A stretch of DNA of 64,000 nt from Pantoea sp. SOD02 (GTDB taxonomy: Bacteria; Pseudomonadota; Gammaproteobacteria; Enterobacterales; Enterobacteriaceae): contig NZ_CP102604.1 in the NCBI RefSeq assembly GCF_024707505.1, positions 434,001-498,000 on the forward strand, read 5' to 3'. The notes under the pieces are model-generated. The model was not told the DNA's origin and searched no databases. It worked only from the letters and a program-made list of their open reading frames with translations. The translations under genes and the position numbers were made by a program. The number at the start of each line of letters is the position of its first letter. The stretch's first letter is position 1. Shown piece by piece: positions 1-8,610 of the stretch.

Positions 1-1110
1 CTACTGTTGCCGTTTCTGCCGCTCTACGTACAGCAACTCGGCGTGCAGGAACCGGCGGCGATTGCGCGCTGGTCGGGTGCAGCCTACGGCGCCACCTTCC
101 TCAGCGCCGCCCTGACCGCGCCGCTGTGGGGCAAACTGGCCGATCGCTATGGCCGCAAACTGATGCTGATCCGCGCCAGCCTCGGCATGGCGATTGCGAT
201 GTCGCTGATTGGCATGGCCACCGCGCCGTGGCAGTTGGTGGCGCTGCGCTTACTGGCAGGTTTGCTCGGCGGTTATGCCTCGGGATCGACCATTCTGGTG
301 GCGGCGCAAACGCCAAAAGAGCAAACCGGCTGGGCGCTCGGCGTGTTGTCGTCTGGCATCATGGCGGGCAACGTGGTGGGGCCGCTGCTGGGCGGCGTGT
401 TGCCGCCGCTGATTGGCATTCGTCACACCTTCTGGCTGACCGGCGCGGTGATTTTCCTCGCTTTCCTCGCCACTACTTTTCTGCTGAAAGAGGTGCCGCG
501 TTCCACCGGCAAGAAAACCGTGCAAAGCAATGCAGCCGATGAGGCACCGCCGAATCTGCCGGTGGTACGACTGATGTGGCTGTCGGGCATGCTGCTGATT
601 TTCGCCAATATGTCGATTGAGCCGATCATCACGCTGTATATCGGTCAGTTTGTTAGTGGCGATCACGCAATCACCGTCACCGCCGGATTGGTGATGGCCG
701 CCGCCGCGCTCGGCAGCATTCTCTCCGCGCCGCGTCTGGGACGGCTGGCCGATCGCGTTGGGCATGGTCGCGTGCTGGTTTACGGATTGATAGCCTGCGC
801 GTTGCTGCTGATCCCGCAGGCGTTTATCAGCGAAGCGTGGCAATTGGTGGTGCTGCGTTTTCTGATGGGCATGGCGCTGGGTGGATTGATGCCGTGCGTC
901 ACGGCGCTGATTCGTCATAGCGTGCCGCAGTCGCAGGTGGGTAAGATGTTGGGTTATTCCACTTCGGCGCAGTATGTCGGCCAGGTTTCAGGTCCGCTGT
1001 TTGGCGGCTTTATTGGCGGCGCGTTTGGCATGCGTCCAGTGTTTCTGGCGACCTGCGTGATTATGGCGCTGTGCGCGCTGTTAAACGCCCGCGTGCTGCG
1101 TAACCGCTAA
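1..1110 (+). CDS. MFS drug exporter, MdtG-like, 5' end cut off
   Basis: The reading frame is open from base 1, so the gene starts outside the window and the first 25-35 residues are missing. The visible 370 codons encode a major facilitator inner-membrane protein. The MFS loop-2/3 signature GKLADRYGRKLMLI lies near residue 45, its second-half copy GRLADRVGHGRVLV lies past the middle, and many hydrophobic helices are present. The opening PFLPLYVQQLGV and the pattern GxLSSGxxxGxxxGPLLGG resemble E. coli MdtG, a proton-driven exporter of fosfomycin and deoxycholate. Several MFS paralogues share these motifs, so substrate is not certain. A REP pair and a bidirectional terminator follow the stop. 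Confidence 0.8.
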   Translation, partial: LLLPFLPLYVQQLGVQEPAAIARWSGAAYGATFLSAALTAPLWGKLADRYGRKLMLIRASLGMAIAMSLIGMATAPWQLVALRLLAGLLGGYASGSTILVAAQTPKEQTGWALGVLSSGIMAGNVVGPLLGGVLPPLIGIRHTFWLTGAVIFLAFLATTFLLKEVPRSTGKKTVQSNAADEAPPNLPVVRLMWLSGMLLIFANMSIEPIITLYIGQFVSGDHAITVTAGLVMAAAALGSILSAPRLGRLADRVGHGRVLVYGLIACALLLIPQAFISEAWQLVVLRFLMGMALGGLMPCVTALIRHSVPQSQVGKMLGYSTSAQYVGQVSGPLFGGFIGGAFGMRPVFLATCVIMALCALLNARVLRNR

Positions 1111-1113
1111 CTC

Positions 1114-1202
1114 GTAGGGTCGCCATTTATGGCGACCTTCATGATGGGCGCACCGCAAGTTTGTGCGGTTTTTGCAAAGGTCGCCATAAATGGCGACCCT
1201 AC
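1114..1202. repeat. REP pair (inverted), GTAG-headed hairpins
   Basis: A + copy at 1114-1137 (GTAG, then arms GGTCGCCAT and ATGGCGACC around TT) and a - copy at 1179-1202 face each other across 41 bases. They lie between the convergent exporter and gcd genes. Confidence 0.85.
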
Positions 1203-1203
1203 G

Positions 1204-1227
1204 AAAAAGCGGGCCTAAGCCCGCTTT
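1204..1227 (-). terminator. Rho-independent terminator of gcd
   Basis: Nine-base-pair stem AAAGCGGGC / GCCCGCTTT with a four-base loop. On the minus strand the stem runs into five T, placed 19 bases after the gcd stop. It is nearly symmetric and may also stop the convergent exporter transcript. Confidence 0.85.
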
Positions 1228-1246
1228 GTTACCTCAATGCGAAAAC

Positions 1247-3637
1247 TTACTTCGCATCTGGCAGTGCATAAGCAATCACATAGTCGCCCAACTTGGTACC
1301 AAACGAACCGTGACCACCTGCTGCGATAACAACGTACTGCTTGCCATCCACTTCATAGGTCATCGGCGTTGCCTGGCCGCCCGCTGGCAGACGTGCCTGC
1401 CACAGCATTTCACCGGTATTGGTGTCGAAGGCACGCAGATAGTTATCTGCGGTAGCACCAATGAAGAACACGTTACCTGCGGTGGTGATTGGGCCGCCCA
1501 GCATTGGCATACCCATTTTGAACGGCAGTGGAACTGGCGCGCTATCGCGAACCGTACCAATGCGTTTTTTCCACACGGTTTCGTTGGTCTTCAGATCAAC
1601 TGCGGAGACATAGCCCCACGCCGGTTGTTTACACGGCAGACCAAACGGTGACAGGAACGGATTCAGCTCCACGCCGTACGGTACGCCGTACTGTGGCTGG
1701 ATGCCGGTTTCAGTACCTGAACCACCTTTGTCGTCAGCCGGTGGCTCGATCGGGTTGCCCGGACCGCGCGGAACCAGCTTGGAAACAAACGGCAGCGCCA
1801 TTGGGTTAGCAATCGCAATCTGACGATGTGGATCCACCGCGATACCGCCCCATTCGAACATGCCAAGGTTGCCTGGGAAGACCAGCGTACCTTGCTCAGA
1901 CGGCGGGGTGAACGGACCTTCATAGCGCAGACGCTTGAAGATCACGCGGCACACCAGCTGGTCGTACATGGTCGCGCCCCACATGTCCTTGTCCGTCAGA
2001 TTCTGTTTCGGACGGAAGGTCAGTTCGGAGTACGGCTGAGTTGGTGAAACGTGGTCACCTTTAGCGGCGCCCTGTGGAACCGGGGTTTCCGGCGCAGGGA
2101 CAACCGGCTCGCCGGTGCGACGATCCAGTACAAAGATGTTACCGGTTTTCGCCGGTGCATAAATTACCGGTACGGTTTTGCCATCTTTGGTGGTGATATC
2201 GGCCAGCGTCGGCTGCGACGGCAGGTCCATATCCCACAGATCGTGATGCACGGTCTGATACGACCACACCAGCTTACCGGTGGTGGCGTTCAGTGCCAGT
2301 ACGCTACTCGCATAACGTTCCTGCTCTGCTGTGCGGTTGCCACCCCAGATATCCGGCGTTGACACACCCATTGGCAGGTAAACGATATCCAGTTTCGGAT
2401 CGTACACCGCCGGTGCCCATGAGTTCGGTGAATTCATGGTGAAGGTGTGCTCATCCTGTGGAATCGCGTTTGGATCTTTCGCGCCCGGATCGAACACCCA
2501 CAACAGTTTACCGGTGTTGACGTCGAAGCCACGGATGGCGCCAGACGGCTCACGGGTTGAGTAGTTATCGGTGACCGCACCCGCAACCACGATAGTGGTG
2601 TCGGTGATGACCGGCGGTGACGTCGGCTCGTACTGACCTGGGGTCAATACTGGCTGCTTGTGCTGCAGATCCAGTTCACCGTTGTTGCCAAAGGCAGCAC
2701 AACGTTCACCGGTTTCTGCATCCAGCGCGAACATGCGGCCATCATTTACCGGCAGGTAAATACGGCGTGAGCACAGCGCAGGTTGGGTATTGGCCGCATC
2801 AGCTGCAGCAGGGACTTCGTGGTAAGAAACGCCACGGCAGGTCACGTGCTGGAAAGTTGGATTCGGCTTCAGGCCCGGATCAAATTTCCACTTCTGCTTA
2901 CCGGTTTTAGCATCCAGCGCAAACAGAATCTGGTGCGGTGAGCACAGATACAGGGTGTCGCGGATTTTGATTGGCGTGACTTCATCGGTGATTTCGCCCG
3001 GATCGTTTGGCGTCTTCAAATCGCCGGTCTGGAACTGCCAGGCAACCTGCAGCTCTTTAACGTTACCGGTGTTGATCTGCTTCAGCGGCGAGAAGCGGGT
3101 GCCTTGCTGGTCACGTGCATACGCAGGCCAGTCAGCATCATCGATTTTGCTCAGCGGCTGTGCCTGCGGAGCATTTGAGGCCGCCGCTGGAATTTCACCG
3201 TTCAGCTCTTGTGGATCGTGGAACACTGCCCACGCCAGCACCAGCACGCTGGCAAGCAGCGCCACTGACAACAGCGCCAGAGCGCCTTTGCCGGCATTAT
3301 TCAGACCGCGATACACAAACGGCAGAATCAGCCAGATGCCGAAGATCACCAGCACATCGGTACGCGGTGCCAGCGCCCAGAAGTCGAAACCGACTTCCCA
3401 CACGCCCCACACCAGCGTTGCCAACAGCAGCAATGCGTACAGCAGTAATGCTGAGCCGCTACGGCGCCACAGCAGAATAGCGGTGATCAACATGACCACA
3501 CCGCCAATAACGTAGTACCAGGAACCACCAATGGCGGCTAACCAAACGCCACCAACCAGCATAAACGCGCCCGTCAGCAGTGCAAACAGCACTGTGAGAA
3601 AACGGATTACGCCAAAAGATGAGGAAGCTTTCCCCAT
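1247..3637 (-). CDS. gcd: Membrane-bound PQQ-dependent glucose dehydrogenase
   Basis: Oxidises glucose to gluconolactone at the periplasmic face of the inner membrane and passes electrons to ubiquinone. In plant-associated bacteria the resulting gluconic acid dissolves mineral phosphate. About five membrane helices occupy residues 10-140, followed by the quinoprotein beta-propeller (WPAYARDQQGTRFSPL; later DLWDMDLPSQPTL and the C-terminal GGQATPMTYEVDGKQYV). I chose ATG 3637 because AAAGAGGT lies just upstream and it gives 796 residues, the E. coli Gcd length. An in-frame ATG at 3661 has no ribosome site. No PQQ biosynthesis gene is nearby, so cofactor must come from elsewhere in the genome or from outside. 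Confidence 0.96.
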   Translation of the reverse strand: MGKASSSFGVIRFLTVLFALLTGAFMLVGGVWLAAIGGSWYYVIGGVVMLITAILLWRRSGSALLLYALLLLATLVWGVWEVGFDFWALAPRTDVLVIFGIWLILPFVYRGLNNAGKGALALLSVALLASVLVLAWAVFHDPQELNGEIPAAASNAPQAQPLSKIDDADWPAYARDQQGTRFSPLKQINTGNVKELQVAWQFQTGDLKTPNDPGEITDEVTPIKIRDTLYLCSPHQILFALDAKTGKQKWKFDPGLKPNPTFQHVTCRGVSYHEVPAAADAANTQPALCSRRIYLPVNDGRMFALDAETGERCAAFGNNGELDLQHKQPVLTPGQYEPTSPPVITDTTIVVAGAVTDNYSTREPSGAIRGFDVNTGKLLWVFDPGAKDPNAIPQDEHTFTMNSPNSWAPAVYDPKLDIVYLPMGVSTPDIWGGNRTAEQERYASSVLALNATTGKLVWSYQTVHHDLWDMDLPSQPTLADITTKDGKTVPVIYAPAKTGNIFVLDRRTGEPVVPAPETPVPQGAAKGDHVSPTQPYSELTFRPKQNLTDKDMWGATMYDQLVCRVIFKRLRYEGPFTPPSEQGTLVFPGNLGMFEWGGIAVDPHRQIAIANPMALPFVSKLVPRGPGNPIEPPADDKGGSGTETGIQPQYGVPYGVELNPFLSPFGLPCKQPAWGYVSAVDLKTNETVWKKRIGTVRDSAPVPLPFKMGMPMLGGPITTAGNVFFIGATADNYLRAFDTNTGEMLWQARLPAGGQATPMTYEVDGKQYVVIAAGGHGSFGTKLGDYVIAYALPDAK

Positions 3638-3921
3638 AATATTGACCTCTTTCTTTGCCATTAAAAACTAAAAAGGAAACAACGCGTTGGGTTGCTTCCC
3701 GACATAGAGTACGAAATAACGAAACGGTTCGAACGACGCTTTCCGTGCGGCGAGATGTTCCCTTTGCGTTAAATTTTATCTTAAAAACGTTAAAGGGTTT
3801 GATATTTTTAGTGCTTTGCACTCGTGGGGAGGAAGTAGTGCGACATTTTATGGGGGAATAAAGGTGTTATGTCCGGTTAGATCGGGCCATAACACCTAAG
3901 AACAACACTTTGTGTAAACGT

Positions 3922-4521
3922 TTACCCTTCGAGCAGCATGCTGCTGGTACGTTGCTGTTGCCAGCCACTCAAATTAAGTTGCGCATAGTGTTCAGCAGGC
4001 AGCGTTAACTGCTGGGTACGTAATATTACCTCCGCTTCTCTTTCGCGACAGGACTCCAGCAGAAAAGGAAAGCTGAACTTGAGGTAATTATCGTTAAAAA
4101 ACTCATCGGTCAGCACAATACCGCGAAAAGGAAAGGTGGATATATTCTTCCAGCAGGTGCCGGGCGGAGCCAAATCATATAGCCAAAATGAGAAACGCTC
4201 TGCGGCCTGGCGTAATGCACTATCTTGCTGAACTAAATCGGCATAATTGATCGCCAGTTGTACATTCTCATTCTGCAGGCAGGAATAATTATCCGGTGCC
4301 TGTAAAAAGCGCAGAAGGTTATTTCCCGTTAACGGGATGATTATTAATTCGGGTGCATCCGGCAACTGGTTATGCAGCGAAATTATGTTGCATCCATTAA
4401 GTGTTGTCGTGCTTTCCTGTTCGCAATGCATAAAAGGTGCTGAATAACACACGCCAGCTAGCGCACCGTCGAAACGGCGAATGCGCTCAGTAACATAAGG
4501 ATTATAAGATCTGTTTTCCAT
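3922..4521 (-). CDS. Hypothetical protein, possibly a sensor domain without its DNA-binding part
   Basis: I do not recognise this 199-residue protein with confidence. It has no signal peptide or membrane helix and has several Cys and aromatic residues. The spacing of hydrophobic strands, and the stretch RGIVLTDEFFNDN followed by a C-terminal helix ending RTSSMLLEG, recall the N-terminal effector domain of AraC-family regulators such as PchR. The protein stops where the linker and helix-turn-helix would begin. No HTH remnant was seen in the 260 bases downstream. Base composition is AT-richer than its neighbours, which fits acquired or decaying DNA. It could equally be an unrelated small cytoplasmic protein. 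Confidence 0.55.
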   Translation of the reverse strand: MENRSYNPYVTERIRRFDGALAGVCYSAPFMHCEQESTTTLNGCNIISLHNQLPDAPELIIIPLTGNNLLRFLQAPDNYSCLQNENVQLAINYADLVQQDSALRQAAERFSFWLYDLAPPGTCWKNISTFPFRGIVLTDEFFNDNYLKFSFPFLLESCREREAEVILRTQQLTLPAEHYAQLNLSGWQQQRTSSMLLEG

Positions 4522-4930
4522 TTATCTCTGTGAATAAATTAATTGGATGGAACGTCTTAATTATTATAAGAACGGGCGTCTGGTGAAATCTTAATCGCGA
4601 CAATATAAACCCTTTACTTAATAAAGTTGAGCTTTTTTAATTGTCTCTGATAGAGAGATATTAAGTGAAGCGGTTGCGATAATTCACACTCATCTTATCA
4701 GTGATGATATTTTCACGTTATAACCATCAGCCGGCTAATATTAAGAGCGCTATGCTTAGCTAAATTTTGGATAAGCTTCTGTTTTTAAACAGCACGGCTA
4801 GCCATTGCCTGGCTCAACAAGATGCCGCACTCTGTGGCCTGAAAAAATAAAGCGGAAGCCATGATGTGGCTTTTCACCAGGTTGGTGCAACGACGCTAAC
4901 CGATGTAATGATTTAGGATGGGATAAAACT
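4522..4930. other. AT-rich intergenic region, divergent promoters expected
   Basis: About 409 bases without a credible gene lie between the orphan protein (-) and the MFS exporter (+). It holds short inverted repeats (for example TCTCTGATAGAGAGA near 4642) and a small hairpin, AAGCCA-TGATG-TGGCTT followed by TT, at 4856-4872 in the presumed exporter leader. I see no recognisable operator. Confidence 0.5.
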
Positions 4931-6169
4931 ATGGGCTCTACAGTATCCGCAGCAGAGGATTCGTTGCTGCGGCACAGGTCGTTTGTCGCCTTTTGGCTGG
5001 CGCGCACCTGTTCATCGTTTGGTTTTCAAATGTTCTCGGTCGCGGTCAGCTGGCAAATCTACGCGCTGACCCACAGCGCGATGGCGCTTGGCATGATCGG
5101 TCTGATGCAATTTCTACCTTCCGTGTTGCTGGCACTGCCCGCCGGACATCTGGCGGATCAGCTCGACCGTCGCCGCATCGTGTTGCTCGGGCAATGCATT
5201 GAGTGGCTGGCGCTGCTGGGGCTGGTTGCGCTCACGCTGATGAACTGGGCGGGCAAGATTGAGATTTGGGGATTGGTGTTCCTAATCTCTGTCGCTAAGG
5301 CGCTCGAGTGGCCAGCGATTACCTCGATGCTGCCCGCGCTGGTGCCGCCGCCGATTCTGGCCCGCGCCATGGCTGCCAGTTCGGTGGGCGGACAGGCGGC
5401 GGTGATTATCGGGCCAACGCTCGGCGGCTTCCTTTATGTTGCGGGTCCGGATGTGGTGTATGGCGTCTCGGCGCTGTTCTATCTGTTCTCCATCGTGCTG
5501 GTGAGCCGACTGCGCTATGAGCGGCCGCCACAGGCGCGCTTGCCGATGAATCTGCCGAACCTGTTTGCGGGCGTACGCTTTATCCGCGATCGCAAAGATG
5601 TGCTTGGCGTGATTTCACTCGATCTGTTTGCGGTGCTGTTGGGCGGTGCGACTGCGCTGTTGCCGATCTTCGCGCAAGATATCCTGCATACCGGGCCGTG
5701 GGGATTGGGCATCCTGCGCGGTGCGCCATCGGTCGGCGCGCTGCTGGTTGGCGTGTGGCTGAGTCGTCACAAGCTGGAAAAGAACGTCGGCATGATCATG
5801 TTCGGTTCGGTGGCGGGTTTTGGTGTGGCGACGCTGGTGTTCGCGCTCTCCACCCAGCTGTGGCTGTCGGTGATCGCGCTGGCAGCGCTGGGCGGATTCG
5901 ATATGGTCAGCATGGTGATTCGCGGCGCGCTGGTGCAGCTGGATACGCCGGATGACATGCGCGGCCGCGTCAATGCGGTCAACGCTATCTTCATTAATAC
6001 CTCGAATCAGCTCGGCGAGTTTGAGTCAGGTTTATTGGCGGCGTGGATGGGCGCGGTACCCGCAGCGGCGATTGGCGGCATCGGCACGCTGATCGTGGTG
6101 GGCGTGTGGATGACGATTTTCCCGCATCTGCGTAAGCGTCAGAAGCTGGAAAACGAAACCGTGGTTTGA
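4931..6169 (+). CDS. MFS transporter of the EntS-like exporter group
   Basis: A 412-residue inner-membrane carrier with about twelve helices. The N-terminal loop LADQLDRRRIVLLGQ matches the MFS loop-2/3 motif. The opening RHRSFVAFWLARTCSSFGFQM and SVAVSWQIYALT are typical of the MFS_3 group that includes the enterobactin exporter EntS and several macrolide exporters. The start is supported by AGGATGGG eight bases ahead of ATG. No siderophore or antibiotic genes are nearby, so the substrate is unknown. It stands alone and is followed by a mixed REP pair. Confidence 0.85.
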   Translation: MGSTVSAAEDSLLRHRSFVAFWLARTCSSFGFQMFSVAVSWQIYALTHSAMALGMIGLMQFLPSVLLALPAGHLADQLDRRRIVLLGQCIEWLALLGLVALTLMNWAGKIEIWGLVFLISVAKALEWPAITSMLPALVPPPILARAMAASSVGGQAAVIIGPTLGGFLYVAGPDVVYGVSALFYLFSIVLVSRLRYERPPQARLPMNLPNLFAGVRFIRDRKDVLGVISLDLFAVLLGGATALLPIFAQDILHTGPWGLGILRGAPSVGALLVGVWLSRHKLEKNVGMIMFGSVAGFGVATLVFALSTQLWLSVIALAALGGFDMVSMVIRGALVQLDTPDDMRGRVNAVNAIFINTSNQLGEFESGLLAAWMGAVPAAAIGGIGTLIVVGVWMTIFPHLRKRQKLENETVV

Positions 6170-6206
6170 TGGGTTGGTCGTCATGACTTCGTTCGTCCAT
6201 TTTGAC

Positions 6207-6257
6207 GGTCGCCATGAATGGCGACCCTACGGCGTAGGGTGCGCATTTATGCGCACC
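6207..6257. repeat. REP pair, one of each stem type
   Basis: A - copy of the GGTCGCC type at 6207-6230 is followed three bases later by a + copy of the GGTGCGC type at 6234-6257. The GTAG heads point at each other between convergent genes. Confidence 0.85.
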
Positions 6258-6285
6258 GTTTCACAACCCGCACGATCCCCCAACA

Positions 6286-7446
6286 TCACACGTTAATTGC
6301 TTTCCCCAGACTGGCGTCAAAGATTTTCCAGCTCTCCGTCATATCCACCACGGTTTTCGATTTACGCGCTTCATCGATTTTTATCGCGGTGAGGCCCGCT
6401 TCCAGCGCATCCACCACGGAAACCTTCAGCGGCGTTCCTTGCGTAATGTGTTTCACAATCTCTTCTGCCATCAGCGCATCGGCGCCGTAATGGCCGTCAT
6501 AAGCGTTGCCGTCATACTCGGTATCCACTTCGCGCTCACCGGTGCGGGCGTTGTGCACGCGGAAATAGTTACGCACAAAATCACCTTCGGCCATGCCGTC
6601 GGTGCCCATCACGCAGAAGCGGCGGAACTCATCCGGCACATTAAGGTTGGCGTGGAAGGCGAGGGTGGCGCCACCGGCATACTCAATCAGCGCGGTTTGG
6701 TAATCGACGATATCGGCATCGCCGTCAAACACCGCATCGGTGCTTGACCAGCCGCTCGGCTTAACGTGATACACCTCAGACTGCGGCGTTACCGCACCTT
6801 TAGGCGCATGCTGCGGCGTGAAGTTTTTGCGTCCGCCAAAGCTGGCAACGCGCACCGGACGCTCGCCGACCAAACCCTGATAGAGATCGATATCGTGGCA
6901 GCATTTTTCCAGAATGTACGGGCCAGCGTACTTCTCCAGACGACGCCAGTCGCGCTGGAAGAACGCACCGTGATACGGCTTGATATGTTCGGTGGCTTCA
7001 ATTGAGGTAATTTCGCCGAGGCGATTTTCATCGCGCGCGGTGAGCAGGTCGCGATAGAGCGGCGAGTAGCGCAGCACCAAACCGACCAGAATGCGCTCGT
7101 GACCATATTGCTGCACCAGCTGTGCCATCGCCATAGTCTGCTCTTCGTTGATCACCACCGGTTTCTCGGTGAACACCGTGTAGCCCGCCGCTAAGCCCTG
7201 ACGAATATGTTCAAGGTGCATAAAGTTCGGCGAACCCACCAGCAGCAGATCAAAGCCGCCGTGTTGCAGCAGCGCATCCACGCTGTCAAACGCGGTGCCC
7301 GCATCGATGCCAAAGCTGTGCAGATTCGGTAATCCTGCCGGAGCGGGGTCGACATAACCCACTACGGAAAACGCTGTGTCGGCTTTGTTGAACTCTTTCA
7401 CCACATGGGAAAGACGAAAGCCCAGACCAATAATGCCCACTTTCAT
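6286..7446 (-). CDS. Gfo/Idh/MocA family oxidoreductase
   Basis: A 386-residue cytoplasmic NAD(P)-dependent dehydrogenase. The N-terminal Rossmann motif is GIIGLGFRLSHVV, the family motif EKPV (TVFTEKPVVINEEQ) carries the catalytic lysine, and the C-terminal substrate domain contains CCHDIDLYQG with the conserved His-Asp pair. It is longer than the usual 330-350 residues. ATG 7446 has AGGGG upstream. It is divergent from the sugar kinase gene at 7714 and probably acts on the same sugar or polyol. The exact substrate cannot be read from sequence. Confidence 0.88.
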   Translation of the reverse strand: MKVGIIGLGFRLSHVVKEFNKADTAFSVVGYVDPAPAGLPNLHSFGIDAGTAFDSVDALLQHGGFDLLLVGSPNFMHLEHIRQGLAAGYTVFTEKPVVINEEQTMAMAQLVQQYGHERILVGLVLRYSPLYRDLLTARDENRLGEITSIEATEHIKPYHGAFFQRDWRRLEKYAGPYILEKCCHDIDLYQGLVGERPVRVASFGGRKNFTPQHAPKGAVTPQSEVYHVKPSGWSSTDAVFDGDADIVDYQTALIEYAGGATLAFHANLNVPDEFRRFCVMGTDGMAEGDFVRNYFRVHNARTGEREVDTEYDGNAYDGHYGADALMAEEIVKHITQGTPLKVSVVDALEAGLTAIKIDEARKSKTVVDMTESWKIFDASLGKAINV

Positions 7447-7713
7447 GTTGTACCCCTGAAGCCCGTTGCCTGTAAGCCGCCCGACCTGTCAGGCTGCTGA
7501 TAATCTGACCGCTAACTTATTACGACAGAAAAACTAATGTCAATCCGTGTGGCGGATCTCAATTGGTGAAAAATTGTTATTTATATGATTTATATATATT
7601 TTAATTAACTATACGGATTGCCTATTTATTTGTTATTGCGATTTAAGTTTTTTTCCCCTATCTTTCGCACATCTATAAGCGTCATACCGTTTCGGGCTGG
7701 CAGGAGGAAGCGC
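7447..7713. promoter_or_regulatory. Divergent promoter region, oxidoreductase / kinase
   Basis: An AT-rich 267-base gap drives transcription both ways. The stretch 7570-7620 is very AT-rich. No operator was identified with confidence, although the neighbouring ROK regulator would be the obvious ligand. Confidence 0.45.
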
Positions 7714-8592
7714 GTGCAATCACTAATGCTGGGTATTGATGGCGGTGGTACGCACTGTCGCGGACGCCTGACCGACAGCGCCGGACGGCTGCTGGCGGAA
7801 GCCAAAGGAGGTCCTGCTAACGTCTGGTCGCAGTTTGATACCGCCATTGTGGCCATTGAACAGGTCATCGACGATCTGTTTACGCAGGCGAATTTACCCG
7901 CTGAAGCGCGCGACCGCACGGTGATCGTCGCCGGGCTGGCGGGCGCGAATGTCGCCTCGGTACAAACCCGTCTCGCTAGCTGGCAGCCACGCTGTCAGGC
8001 GCGCTATCTATTTACCGATGTCGAAATCGCCTGTGCCGGTGCACACGCCGGTGCGCCGGGCGCGGTGTTTATTATTGGCACCGGCAGCCAGGGCGCGGCC
8101 TGGGATGGCGCGCACTTCACGCTGCTCGGCGGCTGGGGTTTTGCCCTGTCGGATGCCGGTTCGGGCGCGATTCTCGGCCAACGCGCGCTGCGGCTGGCGC
8201 TGCTGGCGCACGAAGAGATTGTGCCCGCCTCGGCGTTAACGCAACGCATCATGGCAAGCTATCAAAATAGCCCGGAACAACTGCTGATCTGGTCGAAACA
8301 GGCGACACCCGCCGATTGGGGCCGCGTGGTGCCTGAAGTCTTTGCTGCCGCGCAGCAGGGCGATGTGCACGGCACAGCGCTGGTGCAGCAATGCGCCGCG
8401 GATATCGTGCAGATGGTACAGCCGCTGCTGGCGCGCAGCCACGGTAAACTGGCCTTGATGGGCGGATTAGCCGAACCCATTCAGGCGTGGATGCCGGCGG
8501 ATATCGCTGCGCTGCTGGTGCCGCCGCAGGGCGATGCGCTGAGCGGTGCGCTTCGCCTCGCCACGCAGTTCAGTCTGACACTTCCCGCTTAA
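7714..8592 (+). CDS. BadF/BadG-type N-acetylhexosamine kinase
   Basis: A 292-residue sugar kinase of the ASKHA fold. Phosphate-1 motif LGIDGGGTHCRGRLTD lies at the N terminus, phosphate-2 at GAVFIIGTGSQGAAW, and the adenosine motif is GKLALMGGLAEP. Relatives phosphorylate GlcNAc or related amino sugars. GTG 7714 is chosen because AGGAGG sits at 7703-7708; the frame stays open further upstream but without a ribosome site. The ROK regulator follows after 18 bases, so the two are probably cotranscribed. Confidence 0.86.
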   Translation: MQSLMLGIDGGGTHCRGRLTDSAGRLLAEAKGGPANVWSQFDTAIVAIEQVIDDLFTQANLPAEARDRTVIVAGLAGANVASVQTRLASWQPRCQARYLFTDVEIACAGAHAGAPGAVFIIGTGSQGAAWDGAHFTLLGGWGFALSDAGSGAILGQRALRLALLAHEEIVPASALTQRIMASYQNSPEQLLIWSKQATPADWGRVVPEVFAAAQQGDVHGTALVQQCAADIVQMVQPLLARSHGKLALMGGLAEPIQAWMPADIAALLVPPQGDALSGALRLATQFSLTLPA

Positions 8593-8610
8593 CTTCAGAT
8601 AAAGAGGCTC

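Noticed and set aside
4856..4872. Attenuator in the leader of the MFS exporter at 4931
   Set aside because: The six-pair stem is short, the T run is only TTTT, and no leader peptide was found.
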